Shown: positions 1-8,548, counted from the stretch's first letter. The stretch: DNA of 64,000 bases from Endozoicomonas euniceicola (GCF_025562755.1 NZ_CP103300.1:682001-746000); one strand, 5' to 3'. Program-made: numbers and translations. Notes: generated by a model from the letters alone, not told the origin.

Positions 1-413
1 TTTACGACGGTTGTCATATATTTCTGAAGCGGTGAAGACGCAGTCGACACTGAACTGCCCAGGCGATCCAGATCAACATTAATAAATGGGCTTTGAAAAT
101 AAAGGCCGGATAGTTGCAGGGCATCAGAAGAACTGAGAGTTGACAGGGGAATACGCATGCGAACTTCATCTGCACTGATCTGTAACCCTGGTACCAGATA
201 CAGGTCGGAATCTTTAAGAATCAGCTCCCCGCTCAGCAGGGAGTAATCCACTCGCACGGGTAGAATTTCAATACCCGATTCCTGCGACAGCCTTTCCAGA
301 AAGTGACGAGCCAGTCGTTCAGGCAAAAGAAAATAACCTGACAAAAGAGTCAGGAAAATAAGCAATCCAGCTAAGGCACTGACAAACCAACGAGACTGCG
401 ATTGGTTTTGCAT
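1..413 (-). CDS. AsmA/DUF748-like membrane-anchored protein, N-terminal fragment cut by the window edge
   Basis: An ATG at 413-411 opens a minus-strand frame that stays open to the window edge (137 codons seen). The product starts with MQNQSQSRWF followed by one hydrophobic segment at about residues 9-28, which should anchor it in the inner membrane. The rest (ERLARHFLERLSQESG, then IEILPVRVDYSLLSGEL) resembles the start of AsmA/DUF748-type periplasmic proteins, where a single membrane helix is followed by a long beta-rich domain. The C-terminal part lies outside the window, so the family call is an inference from style rather than a full domain. Only a weak GAGAG stretch precedes the start. 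The dispersed heptamer repeat element lies directly upstream. Confidence 0.55.
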   Translation of the reverse strand, partial: MQNQSQSRWFVSALAGLLIFLTLLSGYFLLPERLARHFLERLSQESGIEILPVRVDYSLLSGELILKDSDLYLVPGLQISADEVRMRIPLSTLSSSDALQLSGLYFQSPFINVDLDRLGSSVSTASSPLQKYMTTVV

Positions 414-465
414 AGATACTCTCTGGTTACGCAGGTTAAAAGAGCAAACCGATATTTCGTATGAT

Positions 466-610
466 TAAGGGGCGCAGCATTCAATAACTTACCGGGCGTT
501 TGGCGGTTGGCTATTAGCTGCTCATACAGCCAACCGCCAATAGCCAATAGCCAATAGCCAATAGCCAATAGCCAATAGCCAATAGCCAATAGCGGTATAT
601 GCTAACCTTC
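466..610 (+). repeat. Dispersed intergenic heptamer-repeat element, copy 1
   Basis: The core is an inverted repeat (502-512 GGCGGTTGGCT with 528-538 AGCCAACCGCC, extending to 13 bp) with a 15-nt loop. Seven perfect tandem copies of AATAGCC and one degenerate copy follow at 539-594. Flanks TAAGGGGCGCAGCATTCAAT on the left and GGTATAT-CTAACC on the right recur in inverted orientation at 5231-5339, so this is a defined element and not simple slippage alone. It lies between hda and the AsmA-like gene. Short frames reading through the heptads are artefacts. Confidence 0.8.
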
Positions 611-627
611 AGCTCCTCAGTACTCAG

Positions 628-1344
628 CTACCAGCTCATAACCTGTTTCACAAAAGGGATGGTCAGCTTTCTTTTAGCCCTCAATGAGGCGCTGTCGAGC
701 TTCTGAAGAATCCTGAATAAATGCCCCATATCGCGGTTACTGCGATAGATAATGAAGCGGGCAACATCTTCATTCATGTCCAGTCCCCGCAGATGAGCAC
801 GCAACTGCAAGGCCGCGACTTTTTCTTTATCGACCAGCGGATGAACCTGAAACACTACCCCCCAGCTGAGCCGGGAAACCAGGTCTGGCAACTCAATCTT
901 CAGAGCTTTGGGAGAACTGTCAGCCGCTACCAGCAAGCGGGTGTTTGCATCGCGCAGACGGTTGAAAAGATCGAACAGGGCTTCTTCCCATTCCGGAATA
1001 CCTGCCGCCGCATTGATATCATCAATACAGACCAGTTGCAGACTTTCCATCCCTTCCAGAAGCTTTGAAGGATAGTGCACCAGTTCATTCATAGGCAGAT
1101 AAATACTGCGCCCCTGGCGACTATCGACTTGATGGCAGGCAGCCTGCAGTAAATGACTGCACCCCACACCACTGGAGCCATACAGATAGATAAATTGCTC
1201 AGTTTCTATGCCGGGAACCTGTCGATCGATATCCAGCATATTAACCAATGCAGCATTCTGTCCGCTGAAAAAGTTAGCGAATGTAGCATCGTCCCTTAAC
1301 TGGACGCTGAGTGGCAATTGCACAGGCAGACTCATATACGACAT
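628..1344 (-). CDS. hda: DnaA regulatory inactivator Hda
   Basis: A 238-residue AAA+ protein of the DnaA-like family, close to the 233 residues of E. coli Hda. Bound to the DNA-loaded beta clamp, Hda stimulates hydrolysis of ATP on DnaA and so prevents over-initiation of replication. An N-terminal QLPLSV stretch (residues 9-14) matches the position and style of the clamp-binding hexapeptide of Hda. A Walker-A-like loop GSSGVGCSH is at 56-64, lacking the classical lysine as Hda proteins often do, and a Walker B CIDD is at about 106-109. An in-frame ATG three codons later (1335) is an alternative start; neither has a clear ribosome site. It is the last gene of a likely DUF2066 - AI-2E - hda run, an order common in gammaproteobacteria. 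Confidence 0.93.
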   Translation of the reverse strand: MSYMSLPVQLPLSVQLRDDATFANFFSGQNAALVNMLDIDRQVPGIETEQFIYLYGSSGVGCSHLLQAACHQVDSRQGRSIYLPMNELVHYPSKLLEGMESLQLVCIDDINAAAGIPEWEEALFDLFNRLRDANTRLLVAADSSPKALKIELPDLVSRLSWGVVFQVHPLVDKEKVAALQLRAHLRGLDMNEDVARFIIYRSNRDMGHLFRILQKLDSASLRAKRKLTIPFVKQVMSW

Positions 1345-1491
1345 CAGGCAATGGATTGATAATATTTCACAGGCACTGCCCCACGTATAAAAACGCTACA
1401 GCCCCTGACTTTTCTGGCACCGGTGTTAGGTATTCTGTTACACCTTGCATGGTTCACTCCTCAGGCTGCTTTCCAGGCTACTCTTTACAAG

Positions 1492-2559
1492 CTACTCGCC
1501 AGGCTCGCCCGCATGATAAAGGTCACTTGCCTTGTAATTCCGATGCAGATGACGCAAGAGTACCATAATAATTGCAGCAAGTGGCAGTGCAATCAGCATG
1601 CCAATGAAACCAAACAACTGTCCACCTGCCATTAATGCAAAAATAACAGCCACCGGGTGCAAACCAATTTTATCCCCAACCAGCCATGGGGTAAGGACAT
1701 AGCCTTCCAGCATCTGCCCAACGGTAAATACCGCTGTCACGGCCAGTAAAGCCCAGTATTGGTCAAACTGGAAAAGTGCGACAATGATCGCCGTGGCAAA
1801 ACCAACAAAAAATCCCATGTAGGGAATGATGCTCGCCAGCCCTGCCAACAGACCAATCAGCATAGCGAACTGCAACCCGATCAGCCATAAGCCAGCGCTA
1901 TAAATTACACCGAGCGCCAGCATAACCATTAATTGCCCTTTTAGAAAGGCTCCCAGCACTTCATCGCACTCTTTCGACAAGGTAACGACTTCTGCTTCCA
2001 TATTCAGAGGCATGGTCAGACGCAAATGCAGCATCATTTTGTCCCAGTCCCTGAGCAGATAAAACGTTACCACCGGAACCAGAAAAAGATTAACCACAAA
2101 CCCGGCGATTGCCAGTCCTGAAGACGTCACCTTACGACTCAGGTCTGCAATAATACCCCCGGTTTGCTGCCACTCGGCGGCCAGTTGCTTAACCACTACG
2201 CTCAGATCAAACCACTCTGGATCAACCTCAATATACGTGAGTAGCTCTGGTACCACATTGTTGCGAATCCAGGCTTCCCAGACCGGCAGCAGTTGTATCA
2301 GGGTTTTAATCTGGTGGAACAGTGCAGGAATCAGCACCAGCAACAACACCAGACCAACGATAAACAGGGCAAGAAACACCAACGTCACCGACAGGGAGCG
2401 ACTCATACCCATTTTTTCCAACCGGTCAGCTAGAGGATCACCCAGATAAGCCAGGACCAGGCTGAGTACAAAAGGCGCAAGGATAGGGCTTAAAAAATGA
2501 ATGACTAATCCAGTAGCCAGAGCCACGCCTGCCAGCATCCAACGTTGTCTTATGGTCAT
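1492..2559 (-). CDS. AI-2E family transporter (PerM-like permease)
   Basis: A polytopic membrane protein of about 355 residues with the AI-2E transporter layout: paired N-terminal helices (LATGLVIHFLSPILAPFV), a central amphipathic region, and a C-terminal block with GLLAGLASIIPYMGFFVG and GDKIGLHPVAVIFALMAGG, both typical of the family. Members export autoinducer-2 or act in sodium/proton exchange; the substrate here cannot be told. The ATG at 2559 was chosen because AGGAG (2565-2569) lies 5 nt upstream; an in-frame start at 2604 would overlap the end of the DUF2066 gene and lacks such a site. It lies between the DUF2066 gene and hda and is probably co-transcribed with both. Confidence 0.9.
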   Translation of the reverse strand: MTIRQRWMLAGVALATGLVIHFLSPILAPFVLSLVLAYLGDPLADRLEKMGMSRSLSVTLVFLALFIVGLVLLLVLIPALFHQIKTLIQLLPVWEAWIRNNVVPELLTYIEVDPEWFDLSVVVKQLAAEWQQTGGIIADLSRKVTSSGLAIAGFVVNLFLVPVVTFYLLRDWDKMMLHLRLTMPLNMEAEVVTLSKECDEVLGAFLKGQLMVMLALGVIYSAGLWLIGLQFAMLIGLLAGLASIIPYMGFFVGFATAIIVALFQFDQYWALLAVTAVFTVGQMLEGYVLTPWLVGDKIGLHPVAVIFALMAGGQLFGFIGMLIALPLAAIIMVLLRHLHRNYKASDLYHAGEPGE

Positions 2560-2588
2560 ACCCGCTCCTGCAGCATGATTATTTTTTT

Positions 2589-3755
2589 CTATCGCCCGCG
2601 CCAACGATAGTGCAGATAACTTTCACCACCCACCGGCTGTCTATTCGGTTCAACCTTTTGCAGCTGACGCTCCAGCGCAATGGAGTCCGACAGTTGTGCC
2701 ACGGTACCATCAATAGTAAGTTCCAGCTCCAGCTGATCCCCTGACACCCGTTTCACCATAACGTTTCGTACTGCGGTCAGACCTTCTACATAAGCAATGG
2801 CCCCCGCGTAGGCTTTGGTGGTGCCGGTGCCATCAATACGCATAATGGGGTTCTCACTGCTGCCAGCCGTCACAGCGTAATGTCTGGACAGAGTGTTACC
2901 CACCAGATCCGCCATAGCGAGCGCAACACCTCTGGCACTCAACGCTTCAATGCTGGCATCGTATCGCTGGTTTCGGAACAGAAGAACCAGTCGACCATTG
3001 TAGCGCTCACCCTTCTCCGTTTTGCTGACCGAGAGGCGGCCACCAAGAATTGATTCAGAGCCGTAGCGCACAGACGCTTCCGTCAACTTGCTGGAAAACA
3101 GTCCCCAGACATCCACAGCACTGATGGTCAGGTTATCGTCAAAATCCATCACCGGAAAGATCAACGGCAAAGCTCTGTGATCGAACACCTGACCAATGTT
3201 TTCTGACAACTCTGTTGATTTGCCACTGCTTTGAATCTGCCGTCGCCCGCCATCATCAACGGCCAGCCACATCAGGGTGGTGGACCGGTTTTCTCCCCAG
3301 ATGCCCAGACCGTTGTCCCGAAGCAGTCGGGTTATTGCTTTATCATTAAACTGGGTGACCAGCATTAACTGTCGCTGCCCATCCACTTCATCCCGGTGGT
3401 AGCTGTATCCCTGCAGATAATTCGTGGCCTTCTGCAGCGCACGCTTTACGGCCGGATTGGACAGGGTCTGCCGTTGCCCTGTCACCCTGACCAGCACTTC
3501 CGACATTGCCCTGAACGTTGCCTGCCTGCGGTCATCACTGTCCTGCCCGGACACCGGCACCTCGACCTGATAAAGGTCATTGACCTGAGAAGCCATTGAT
3601 AGCTGAGGCAACAGAAACAGTAATGAGCAGGCTAATAACAGCAAACCCTGGCGTGGCAGCCATAACGTCGTTTTTTCTGAAAACTTCAAACTTTTCGCCT
3701 TCGCCACATTACTTTTTGCTTTCGCCACACAACAAGCCATGACAGCTAACGACAT
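2589..3755 (-). CDS. DUF2066 domain-containing exported protein
   Basis: The family signature region is clear (LYQVEVPVSGQDSDDRRQA, then FRAMSEVLVRVTGQRQTLSN). A hydrophobic segment, LLLLACSLLFLLPQ, followed by SMASQ points to a signal peptide and periplasmic location. Function of DUF2066 proteins is not established. The start at 3755 is preceded by AAGG eight bases upstream; the frame continues up to 3830, and an ATG at 3740 is another option. The early region has a short duplicated peptide (VAKAKS twice), which makes the extreme N-terminus doubtful. It is first in a minus-strand run with the AI-2E permease and hda, and divergent from purM. Confidence 0.85.
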   Translation of the reverse strand: MSLAVMACCVAKAKSNVAKAKSLKFSEKTTLWLPRQGLLLLACSLLFLLPQLSMASQVNDLYQVEVPVSGQDSDDRRQATFRAMSEVLVRVTGQRQTLSNPAVKRALQKATNYLQGYSYHRDEVDGQRQLMLVTQFNDKAITRLLRDNGLGIWGENRSTTLMWLAVDDGGRRQIQSSGKSTELSENIGQVFDHRALPLIFPVMDFDDNLTISAVDVWGLFSSKLTEASVRYGSESILGGRLSVSKTEKGERYNGRLVLLFRNQRYDASIEALSARGVALAMADLVGNTLSRHYAVTAGSSENPIMRIDGTGTTKAYAGAIAYVEGLTAVRNVMVKRVSGDQLELELTIDGTVAQLSDSIALERQLQKVEPNRQPVGGESYLHYRWRGR

Positions 3756-3919
3756 GCCTGGAACCTTGAAAACTAATAAAAAATAGATTTTGCCATAACT
3801 CCCCCGCGCACAACAGGTAAAAACTCGCATCAGTACCTGCCTTTACGCTAGAATGCGCGCTCTGATCATTGACCCTCGACATAGTTCGACTTAAATACTT
3901 AGGTGCGGAACCACCTCCT

Positions 3920-4969
3920 ATGAGTAAAATCGACAGCGATTCCTCCAAAGACTCTCTTAGCTACAAGGATGCAGGCGTAGACATCAGTGCAGGCAACACA
4001 CTGGTTGAACGTATCAAGCATGTAGCAAAAGCCACTAAACGCCCGGAAGTAATGGGCGGACTGGGTGGCTTCGGAGCACTGTGCCAGATCCCGACAGGTT
4101 ATAAGGAGCCTGTCCTTGTTTCCGGAACCGACGGCGTAGGCACTAAACTGAAACTGGCCATGGAGCTGAACAGGCATGACACCATCGGCATTGACCTGGT
4201 GGCTATGTGTGTCAATGACCTGCTGGTGTGTGGCGCCGAACCACTGTTTTTCCTCGACTATTACGCAACAGGCAAGCTGAACGTCGATGTCGCAGAACAG
4301 GTCGTCACCGGTATTGGCAAAGGCTGCGAACAGTCAGCCTGCGCCCTGATTGGCGGTGAAACCGCAGAAATGCCCGGCATGTACCAGGGTGAAGATTACG
4401 ATCTGGCTGGTTTTTGTGTCGGCATTGTAGAAAAGAAAGACATCATCGACGGCTCCAAAGTCTCTGCCGGTGATGTCCTGATCGGACTGAAGTCCAGCGG
4501 CCCACATTCCAACGGCTACTCCCTGATTCGCAAAGTGCTGGAAGTGACAGACGCGGACCTGACCCGGGAAGTTGACGGTAAGCCTCTGGCTGACGCACTG
4601 CTGGCACCTACCCGTATTTACGTCAAATCCCTGTTACAACTGCGCAGGGAAATGCCGGTACATGCCATGGCACACATTACCGGTGGTGGTTTAACTGAAA
4701 ACCTGCCACGGGTGATTCCGGAAGGTTGCCGCGCAGCTATTGACACCAGCAGCTGGGACATTCCGCAAGTATTCCGCTTCCTGCAGGAAGGCGGAAATAT
4801 CGCCCAGTCTGAAATGTATCTGACCTTCAACTGTGGTGTTGGCATGGTGATCTGTGTACCTGAGGAACAGGCAGAACAGGCCGTCGCCCGTCTGAACGAG
4901 CTGGGCGAAGACGCCTTTATTATTGGTCATATGGAAGCGGGCGAAGGCGAACAGGTCGTTTATCGTTGA
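3920..4969 (+). CDS. purM: Phosphoribosylformylglycinamidine cyclo-ligase
   Basis: This 349-residue AIR synthetase (E. coli 345) converts FGAM to AIR with ATP in step five of purine synthesis. It matches E. coli PurM nearly throughout: LSYKDAGVDI, RPEVMGGLGGFGAL, VSGTDGVGTKLKLAM, IGIDLVAMCVNDLLVCGAEP, GGETAEMPGMY, SSGPHSNGYSLIRK and HITGGGLTENLPRV. The ATG at 3920 was chosen because homology starts just after it; an upstream TTG in frame adds unrelated residues. No Shine-Dalgarno is visible: the bases before the start read CCACCTCCT and can pair with AGGTG at 3901-3905 in a small hairpin. purN, usually the next gene, is 447 bp away beyond mobile-element debris. Confidence 0.97.
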   Translation: MSKIDSDSSKDSLSYKDAGVDISAGNTLVERIKHVAKATKRPEVMGGLGGFGALCQIPTGYKEPVLVSGTDGVGTKLKLAMELNRHDTIGIDLVAMCVNDLLVCGAEPLFFLDYYATGKLNVDVAEQVVTGIGKGCEQSACALIGGETAEMPGMYQGEDYDLAGFCVGIVEKKDIIDGSKVSAGDVLIGLKSSGPHSNGYSLIRKVLEVTDADLTREVDGKPLADALLAPTRIYVKSLLQLRREMPVHAMAHITGGGLTENLPRVIPEGCRAAIDTSSWDIPQVFRFLQEGGNIAQSEMYLTFNCGVGMVICVPEEQAEQAVARLNELGEDAFIIGHMEAGEGEQVVYR

Positions 4970-5010
4970 CATCCTCCTCGCCGTAAACGACGAGGATTCC
5001 TACAGCTAGA
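4970..5010 (-). mobile_element. Solo IS200/IS605-type end remnant (hairpin) after purM
   Basis: Immediately after the purM stop is a hairpin with arms 4976-4983 and 4988-4995 (CCTCGCCG / CGACGAGG, one mismatch, TAAA loop). Read on the minus strand, GGAATCCTCGTCGTTTACGG running into CGAGGAGGATGTC resembles the subterminal hairpin ends of IS200/IS605 elements that carry tnpB. No transposase is next to it, so it would be a solo end or remnant. It could also serve as a purM terminator, but there is no T-run. Family assignment is from memory of such ends. Confidence 0.4.
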
Positions 5011-5230
5011 CGGCAGTGCCCTGCCGCAGTGCATCCCTTACCAGTAGCGGGACACACCTCATTCGCTTTCTTGCCCTACGGTTAAGATTGTCGAGTAAAC
5101 GACACGGGCAAAAAACGGAGGTAATTTAGTTTTTTACTTTCCTGTCTTGGCAGCGTAATCGCTAAAACATCCAAGACAAAAAAAAGATAGAACAGAGAGC
5201 TTGCTTTGCAAGCTGAACTTAGGGGAACGG
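5010..5230. other. Non-coding remainder of the purM-purN gap
   Basis: No gene is supported here. A perfect 7-bp hairpin, AGCTTGC-TTT-GCAAGCT, lies at about 5200-5216. The stretch may be debris of the same IS200/IS605-like element whose end hairpin lies at 4976-4995, but no transposase reading frame survives on either strand. Confidence 0.4.
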
Positions 5231-5339
5231 AAGGTTAGAATATACCGCTGTTAGCTATTAGCTTTTGGTGGTTGGCTGTCTGAGCAGCTAATAGCCAACC
5301 GCCAAAAGCCCGGTAAGACATTGAATGCTGCGCCCCTTA
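5231..5339 (-). repeat. Dispersed intergenic heptamer-repeat element, copy 2 (inverted relative to copy 1)
   Basis: The reverse complement matches copy 1 at both ends (TAAGGGGCGCAGCATTCAAT and GGTATAT-CTAACC) and in the hairpin. The arms at 5261-5277 and 5293-5309 pair over 17 bp with a single G-T pair, around a 15-nt loop. Tandem heptads are fewer here (AGCTAAT / AGCTAAC). It lies between purM and purN. Confidence 0.8.
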
Positions 5340-5367
5340 CATCCCCTCACTAAAAGTAAGGGGTTTT
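5333..5367 (+). terminator. Hairpin followed by short T-run upstream of purN
   Basis: CCCCTTAC (5333-5340) and GTAAGGGG (5356-5363) form a perfect 8-bp stem, followed by TTTTA. It would suit a weak intrinsic terminator or leader hairpin between the repeat element and purN. The T-run is short, so termination is only possible. Confidence 0.4.
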
Positions 5368-5416
5368 ACGTTTGAAGTGATAAGATTCATCAAAATAAAG
5401 AGTCACATCCACATCT

Positions 5417-6121
5417 ATGAGCATGAGCATGAGCAGCAAACGCATTGTCGTCCTGCTGTCTGGAAATGGCAGCACCCTGCAGGCACTCATTGATCAGCAG
5501 CCTGTTTCTCATTACGAAATCGTCGGTGTTTTCAGTAACTGCCCTGATGCTTATGGTTTGCAGCGAGCAAGAAACGCCCATATCACGGGTCACGCCGTTG
5601 ACCACAAAAATTTTCCTAACCGAAGTGCATTCGACCAGCACCTATTGCAGAAAATCAATCCACTGAATCCTGACTATGTGGTTCTTGCCGGCTATATGCG
5701 CATCCTGTCCAGTGAGTTTGTCCAGCACTTTTCAGGCCGACTGATCAACATTCATCCATCCCTGTTGCCAAAACATAAAGGGCTGAACACCTACCAAAGC
5801 ACTCTGGCACTGGGCGACAGGGAGCACGGAACCACTGTGCATTTTGTATCGGATGAACTCGACAGTGGAGCCATAATCCTTCAGGCATCACTGCCTGTCC
5901 ATCCTGTGGACACCGTCCAAACCCTTGAACAACGGGTGAAAGCCATGGAGCACAAAATCTACCCGCTGGCTGTAGACTGGCTTTGCTCTGGCCGACTCAT
6001 CGGTAAGGACAGTGTGGTATGGCTTGACAACCACCCCCTGCCCAAACAAGGATATTTATTGCAGGAAGAAAATCTGGACCAACAATGCCAAAGATTATCA
6101 ATCAAACCCTCAAGAGCCTGA
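5417..6121 (+). CDS. purN: Phosphoribosylglycinamide formyltransferase
   Basis: This enzyme transfers a formyl group from 10-formyl-THF to GAR, step three of purine synthesis. Visible motifs are the phosphate-binding SGNGSTLQAL near the N-terminus, the catalytic INIHPSLLP (Asn and His) and GTTVHFVSDELDSG, which carries the catalytic Asp. It has 234 residues against about 212 in E. coli; the extra length is C-terminal (PKQGYLLQEENLDQQCQ). Three ATGAGC units in a row (5417, 5423, 5429) give three possible starts, none with a strong ribosome site. Its 3' end overlaps the DUF3108 gene by 37 bp, so the two are probably translated from one message. Confidence 0.96.
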   Translation: MSMSMSSKRIVVLLSGNGSTLQALIDQQPVSHYEIVGVFSNCPDAYGLQRARNAHITGHAVDHKNFPNRSAFDQHLLQKINPLNPDYVVLAGYMRILSSEFVQHFSGRLINIHPSLLPKHKGLNTYQSTLALGDREHGTTVHFVSDELDSGAIILQASLPVHPVDTVQTLEQRVKAMEHKIYPLAVDWLCSGRLIGKDSVVWLDNHPLPKQGYLLQEENLDQQCQRLSIKPSRA

Positions 6122-6873
6122 CCCTTATTGGCTCTTTACTGATGACGGCAGTACCTTTTACCTTTGCCGCCTCCGAACCTCAGGCTGGCGTTTCCGCCGA
6201 CAAAGCTACAGCCACAAAGCCGTCAACTCAAACCCTACAACCAAAGCCGTTTACCGCCCATTACAGTACCCGTTATAGCGGTTTTAGTGCCAGGGGGGCT
6301 CGTTCTCTGAGTAAAAATGGCGATGAGTGGACTCTGGAGTTCAGCGCTGATGCCAGCGTCGTCAGCCTGACAGAAATAACCCGCTTTACCATAAACAAAG
6401 ATCGGGTAAGGCCGGTGTTTTATCGCTATAAACGTGGCGGGCTGTTTGGCAGCAAACCTGAAGAGGCACACTTTGACTGGCAGAAGATGCAGGCAAAATG
6501 GAACCATGAAGAGCAGCCTGTAACCTTTCCTGCCCATGCTCAGGACAGACTTTCCTATCAATATCAATTAGGGCTTGACCTTGCAGCCGGAAAAACCGAT
6601 TTACATTACCCCATTGTTGATGATGACGAAGTCTATGAACGGGAGTTCATCATTGAAGGTGAGGAGGTGTTGGAAACAGAAGCTGGTAAACTGAACACCG
6701 TGCGAGTCAAAATCAAACGGGACAGCAATAAACGTCAGACATGGATCTGGTTTGCCAAAGACTGGAATTACGTTCTGGTCAAATTCTTGCAAAAAGATGA
6801 TTCAGAATACCTGATAGAGTTTGCTGAAGGCGAGGTAGACGGTCGAAAGATTATTGGCCTGAAAGCCTCTTAA
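6085..6873 (+). CDS. DUF3108 domain-containing exported protein
   Basis: A 262-residue protein with a signal peptide (IGSLLMTAVPFTFAA, cleavage near residue 29) and the DUF3108 pattern: FTAHYSTRYSGFSARG, EITRFTINKDRVRPVFYRYKR, and a terminal beta-rich half with LNTVRVKIKRDSNKRQTWIW. The family is thought to be periplasmic; its role is unknown. It is commonly found next to purN in gammaproteobacteria, which agrees with the 37-bp overlap seen here. Confidence 0.85.
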   Translation: MPKIINQTLKSLTLIGSLLMTAVPFTFAASEPQAGVSADKATATKPSTQTLQPKPFTAHYSTRYSGFSARGARSLSKNGDEWTLEFSADASVVSLTEITRFTINKDRVRPVFYRYKRGGLFGSKPEEAHFDWQKMQAKWNHEEQPVTFPAHAQDRLSYQYQLGLDLAAGKTDLHYPIVDDDEVYEREFIIEGEEVLETEAGKLNTVRVKIKRDSNKRQTWIWFAKDWNYVLVKFLQKDDSEYLIEFAEGEVDGRKIIGLKAS

Positions 6874-6912
6874 ACTTTTCCTCTTTTCTCACAAACAGAA
6901 CTGGAGTACCTT

Positions 6913-7320
6913 GTGCGAGTTCTACACACAATGCTGCGTGTTGGTGACCTGGATCGTGCCATTGCTTTTTACACCGATGTACTGGGTATGAAGCTGCTGC
7001 GGAAGCATGATAACGAAAAGTACCAATATACCCTGGCTTTTGTTGGCTACGCCGATGAGTCTGAGCAGGCCGTCATTGAGCTGACTTACAACTGGGGAAC
7101 CGACAGCTACGATCAAGGCACAGCCTTTGGTCATATCGCCATTGGTGTTGATGATATCTACGCCACCTGTAACACCATTCGAGCCAACAACGGTAATATT
7201 ACCCGTGAGCCTGGTCCGGTTCTGGGTGGCAGCACTGAAATAGCTTTTGTCACAGACCCGGATGGTTATAAAATCGAACTGATCCAGATGAAAGGTGCAA
7301 CCAAAGGCTTGAAAGGCTGA
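6913..7320 (+). CDS. gloA: Lactoylglutathione lyase (glyoxalase I)
   Basis: At 135 residues it matches E. coli GloA in length and sequence. It isomerises the hemithioacetal of methylglyoxal and glutathione to S-lactoylglutathione in the cytoplasm. The four metal ligands of the Ni/Co-type enzyme are all present at the E. coli positions: His5, Glu56, His74 and Glu122. The start is GTG at 6913, preceded by GGAG with 6-7 nt spacing; homology begins right at this residue (MRVLHTMLRVGDL). The gene lies 39 bp after the DUF3108 gene and ends before a strong intrinsic terminator. Confidence 0.97.
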   Translation: MRVLHTMLRVGDLDRAIAFYTDVLGMKLLRKHDNEKYQYTLAFVGYADESEQAVIELTYNWGTDSYDQGTAFGHIAIGVDDIYATCNTIRANNGNITREPGPVLGGSTEIAFVTDPDGYKIELIQMKGATKGLKG

Positions 7321-7347
7321 GTACTTTTCACAAAAGAACCTATCACG

Positions 7348-7397
7348 AAGGAAGCGACGACAGTGTTTGTTAATACAGTTGCCGCTTCCTTCTTTTT
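7348..7397 (+). terminator. Intrinsic terminator after gloA
   Basis: AAGGAAGCG (7348-7356) pairs perfectly with CGCTTCCTT (7383-7391) over 9 bp, followed by CTTTTTG. It closes the purN - DUF3108 - gloA unit ahead of mltC. Confidence 0.75.
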
Positions 7398-7434
7398 GTT
7401 TATTTAACTATTAATTTAACTACTAATAAGCCAG

Positions 7435-8547
7435 ATGCCTCACTGTCGTTTACTTGTCTTTCTGTTCTCCATTCTTAGTTTTTTGTCTGGCTGCTCCAGT
7501 AATGTGGATAAAGTCATTGTCAGGGAAATAGCCGCCAAAGACCCCTGGGCTAATACGCTCATAAATATTGAAAAAGACGTCGTCGCCTTTGAAGCGCTGG
7601 TCAGAATACTGTCCCGTGAGGCTCGGGTGAACTGGGGTGATGAAAAACAGGCGAGCAATAACGAGTATGTGAAGTACACCAATAACTACCGGACCCGGGT
7701 TATTGTTAACTTTGAAACCGGGAAGATACACGTAGAAACCCTTGACCACAAAGATTTACGTCAGGCCATTATCGTTACCCTTCTCACGCCTTACGACCCG
7801 GATAAGGTTGATCTGTTCAGCGATAAAGCCATTGAGCTGGGCGAAGAACCCATGCTCTACGGACAGGTGCTGGATCATGAAAAGAAGCCTATCCGCTGGG
7901 AATGGCGTGCTGGCAAGTTTGCTGACTACCTGGCTGCCAACCGGCAAACCACCCGCCGCAGTAAAAAGGGAACGGTTTACTCAGTTGATATTGACCTGAT
8001 AAAAAATCATATTGAAAAACGACAGTATCAATACGCCAGTACCGTACGACAACATGCCCGTAAATATAACGTCAAGGAAAGCCTGATCTATGCGGTGATG
8101 CGTACAGAAAGCTCCTTTAACCCTTATGCGGTCAGCCCATCCAACGCTTACGGACTGATGCAGATCATTCCTGCCACCGCCGGACGGGACGTATTCCAGC
8201 GCTTGAAAAAACGTAATGACCAGCCGACCAAGGCTTACCTGTTTCAGCCTTTTAACAATGTCGATACAGGCACAGCCTACTTGCACCTGCTCCAGAACCA
8301 TTACCTGAAGAAAGTACAGAACCCCCTGTCAAAACATTATGCCGTGATTTCCGCTTACAATGGCGGCACAGGCAATGTATTAAAAACCTTCCATTCAGAT
8401 CGTGGCAAAGCCATGGATATTCTGAACAGTATGCGGCCAGAGCAGGTGTACTGGGCGTTAACCCAGCGCCACCCTCGTGAGGAGTCAAGGAATTACCTGA
8501 AGAAGGTGACGACGGCTCAAAAAGATTTCTACAAAGGCGACGTTTGA
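7435..8547 (+). CDS. mltC: Membrane-bound lytic murein transglycosylase C
   Basis: A lipoprotein of 370 residues (E. coli MltC about 360). The N-terminus has a hydrophobic signal and a lipobox ending in SFLSGC, so it should be anchored in the outer membrane. The C-terminal SLT lysozyme-like domain carries the catalytic Glu in VMRTESSFNPYAVS, then NAYGLMQIIPATAG and a later AVISAYNGGTGNV motif, all standard for family 1 transglycosylases. The enzyme cleaves the glycan strands of peptidoglycan, forming 1,6-anhydro ends. It ends one base before the convergent argG stop. Confidence 0.95.
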   Translation: MPHCRLLVFLFSILSFLSGCSSNVDKVIVREIAAKDPWANTLINIEKDVVAFEALVRILSREARVNWGDEKQASNNEYVKYTNNYRTRVIVNFETGKIHVETLDHKDLRQAIIVTLLTPYDPDKVDLFSDKAIELGEEPMLYGQVLDHEKKPIRWEWRAGKFADYLAANRQTTRRSKKGTVYSVDIDLIKNHIEKRQYQYASTVRQHARKYNVKESLIYAVMRTESSFNPYAVSPSNAYGLMQIIPATAGRDVFQRLKKRNDQPTKAYLFQPFNNVDTGTAYLHLLQNHYLKKVQNPLSKHYAVISAYNGGTGNVLKTFHSDRGKAMDILNSMRPEQVYWALTQRHPREESRNYLKKVTTAQKDFYKGDV

Positions 8548-8548
8548 C

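Noticed and set aside
371..589. Minus-strand frame starting MAIGYWLLAIGYWLL
   Set aside because: It is the translation of the 7-bp tandem repeat and overlaps the start of the real AsmA-like gene.
4976..4995. Plain intrinsic terminator for purM
   Set aside because: The hairpin has no following T-run and looks more like an IS200/IS605 end; it is kept as a remnant with low confidence.
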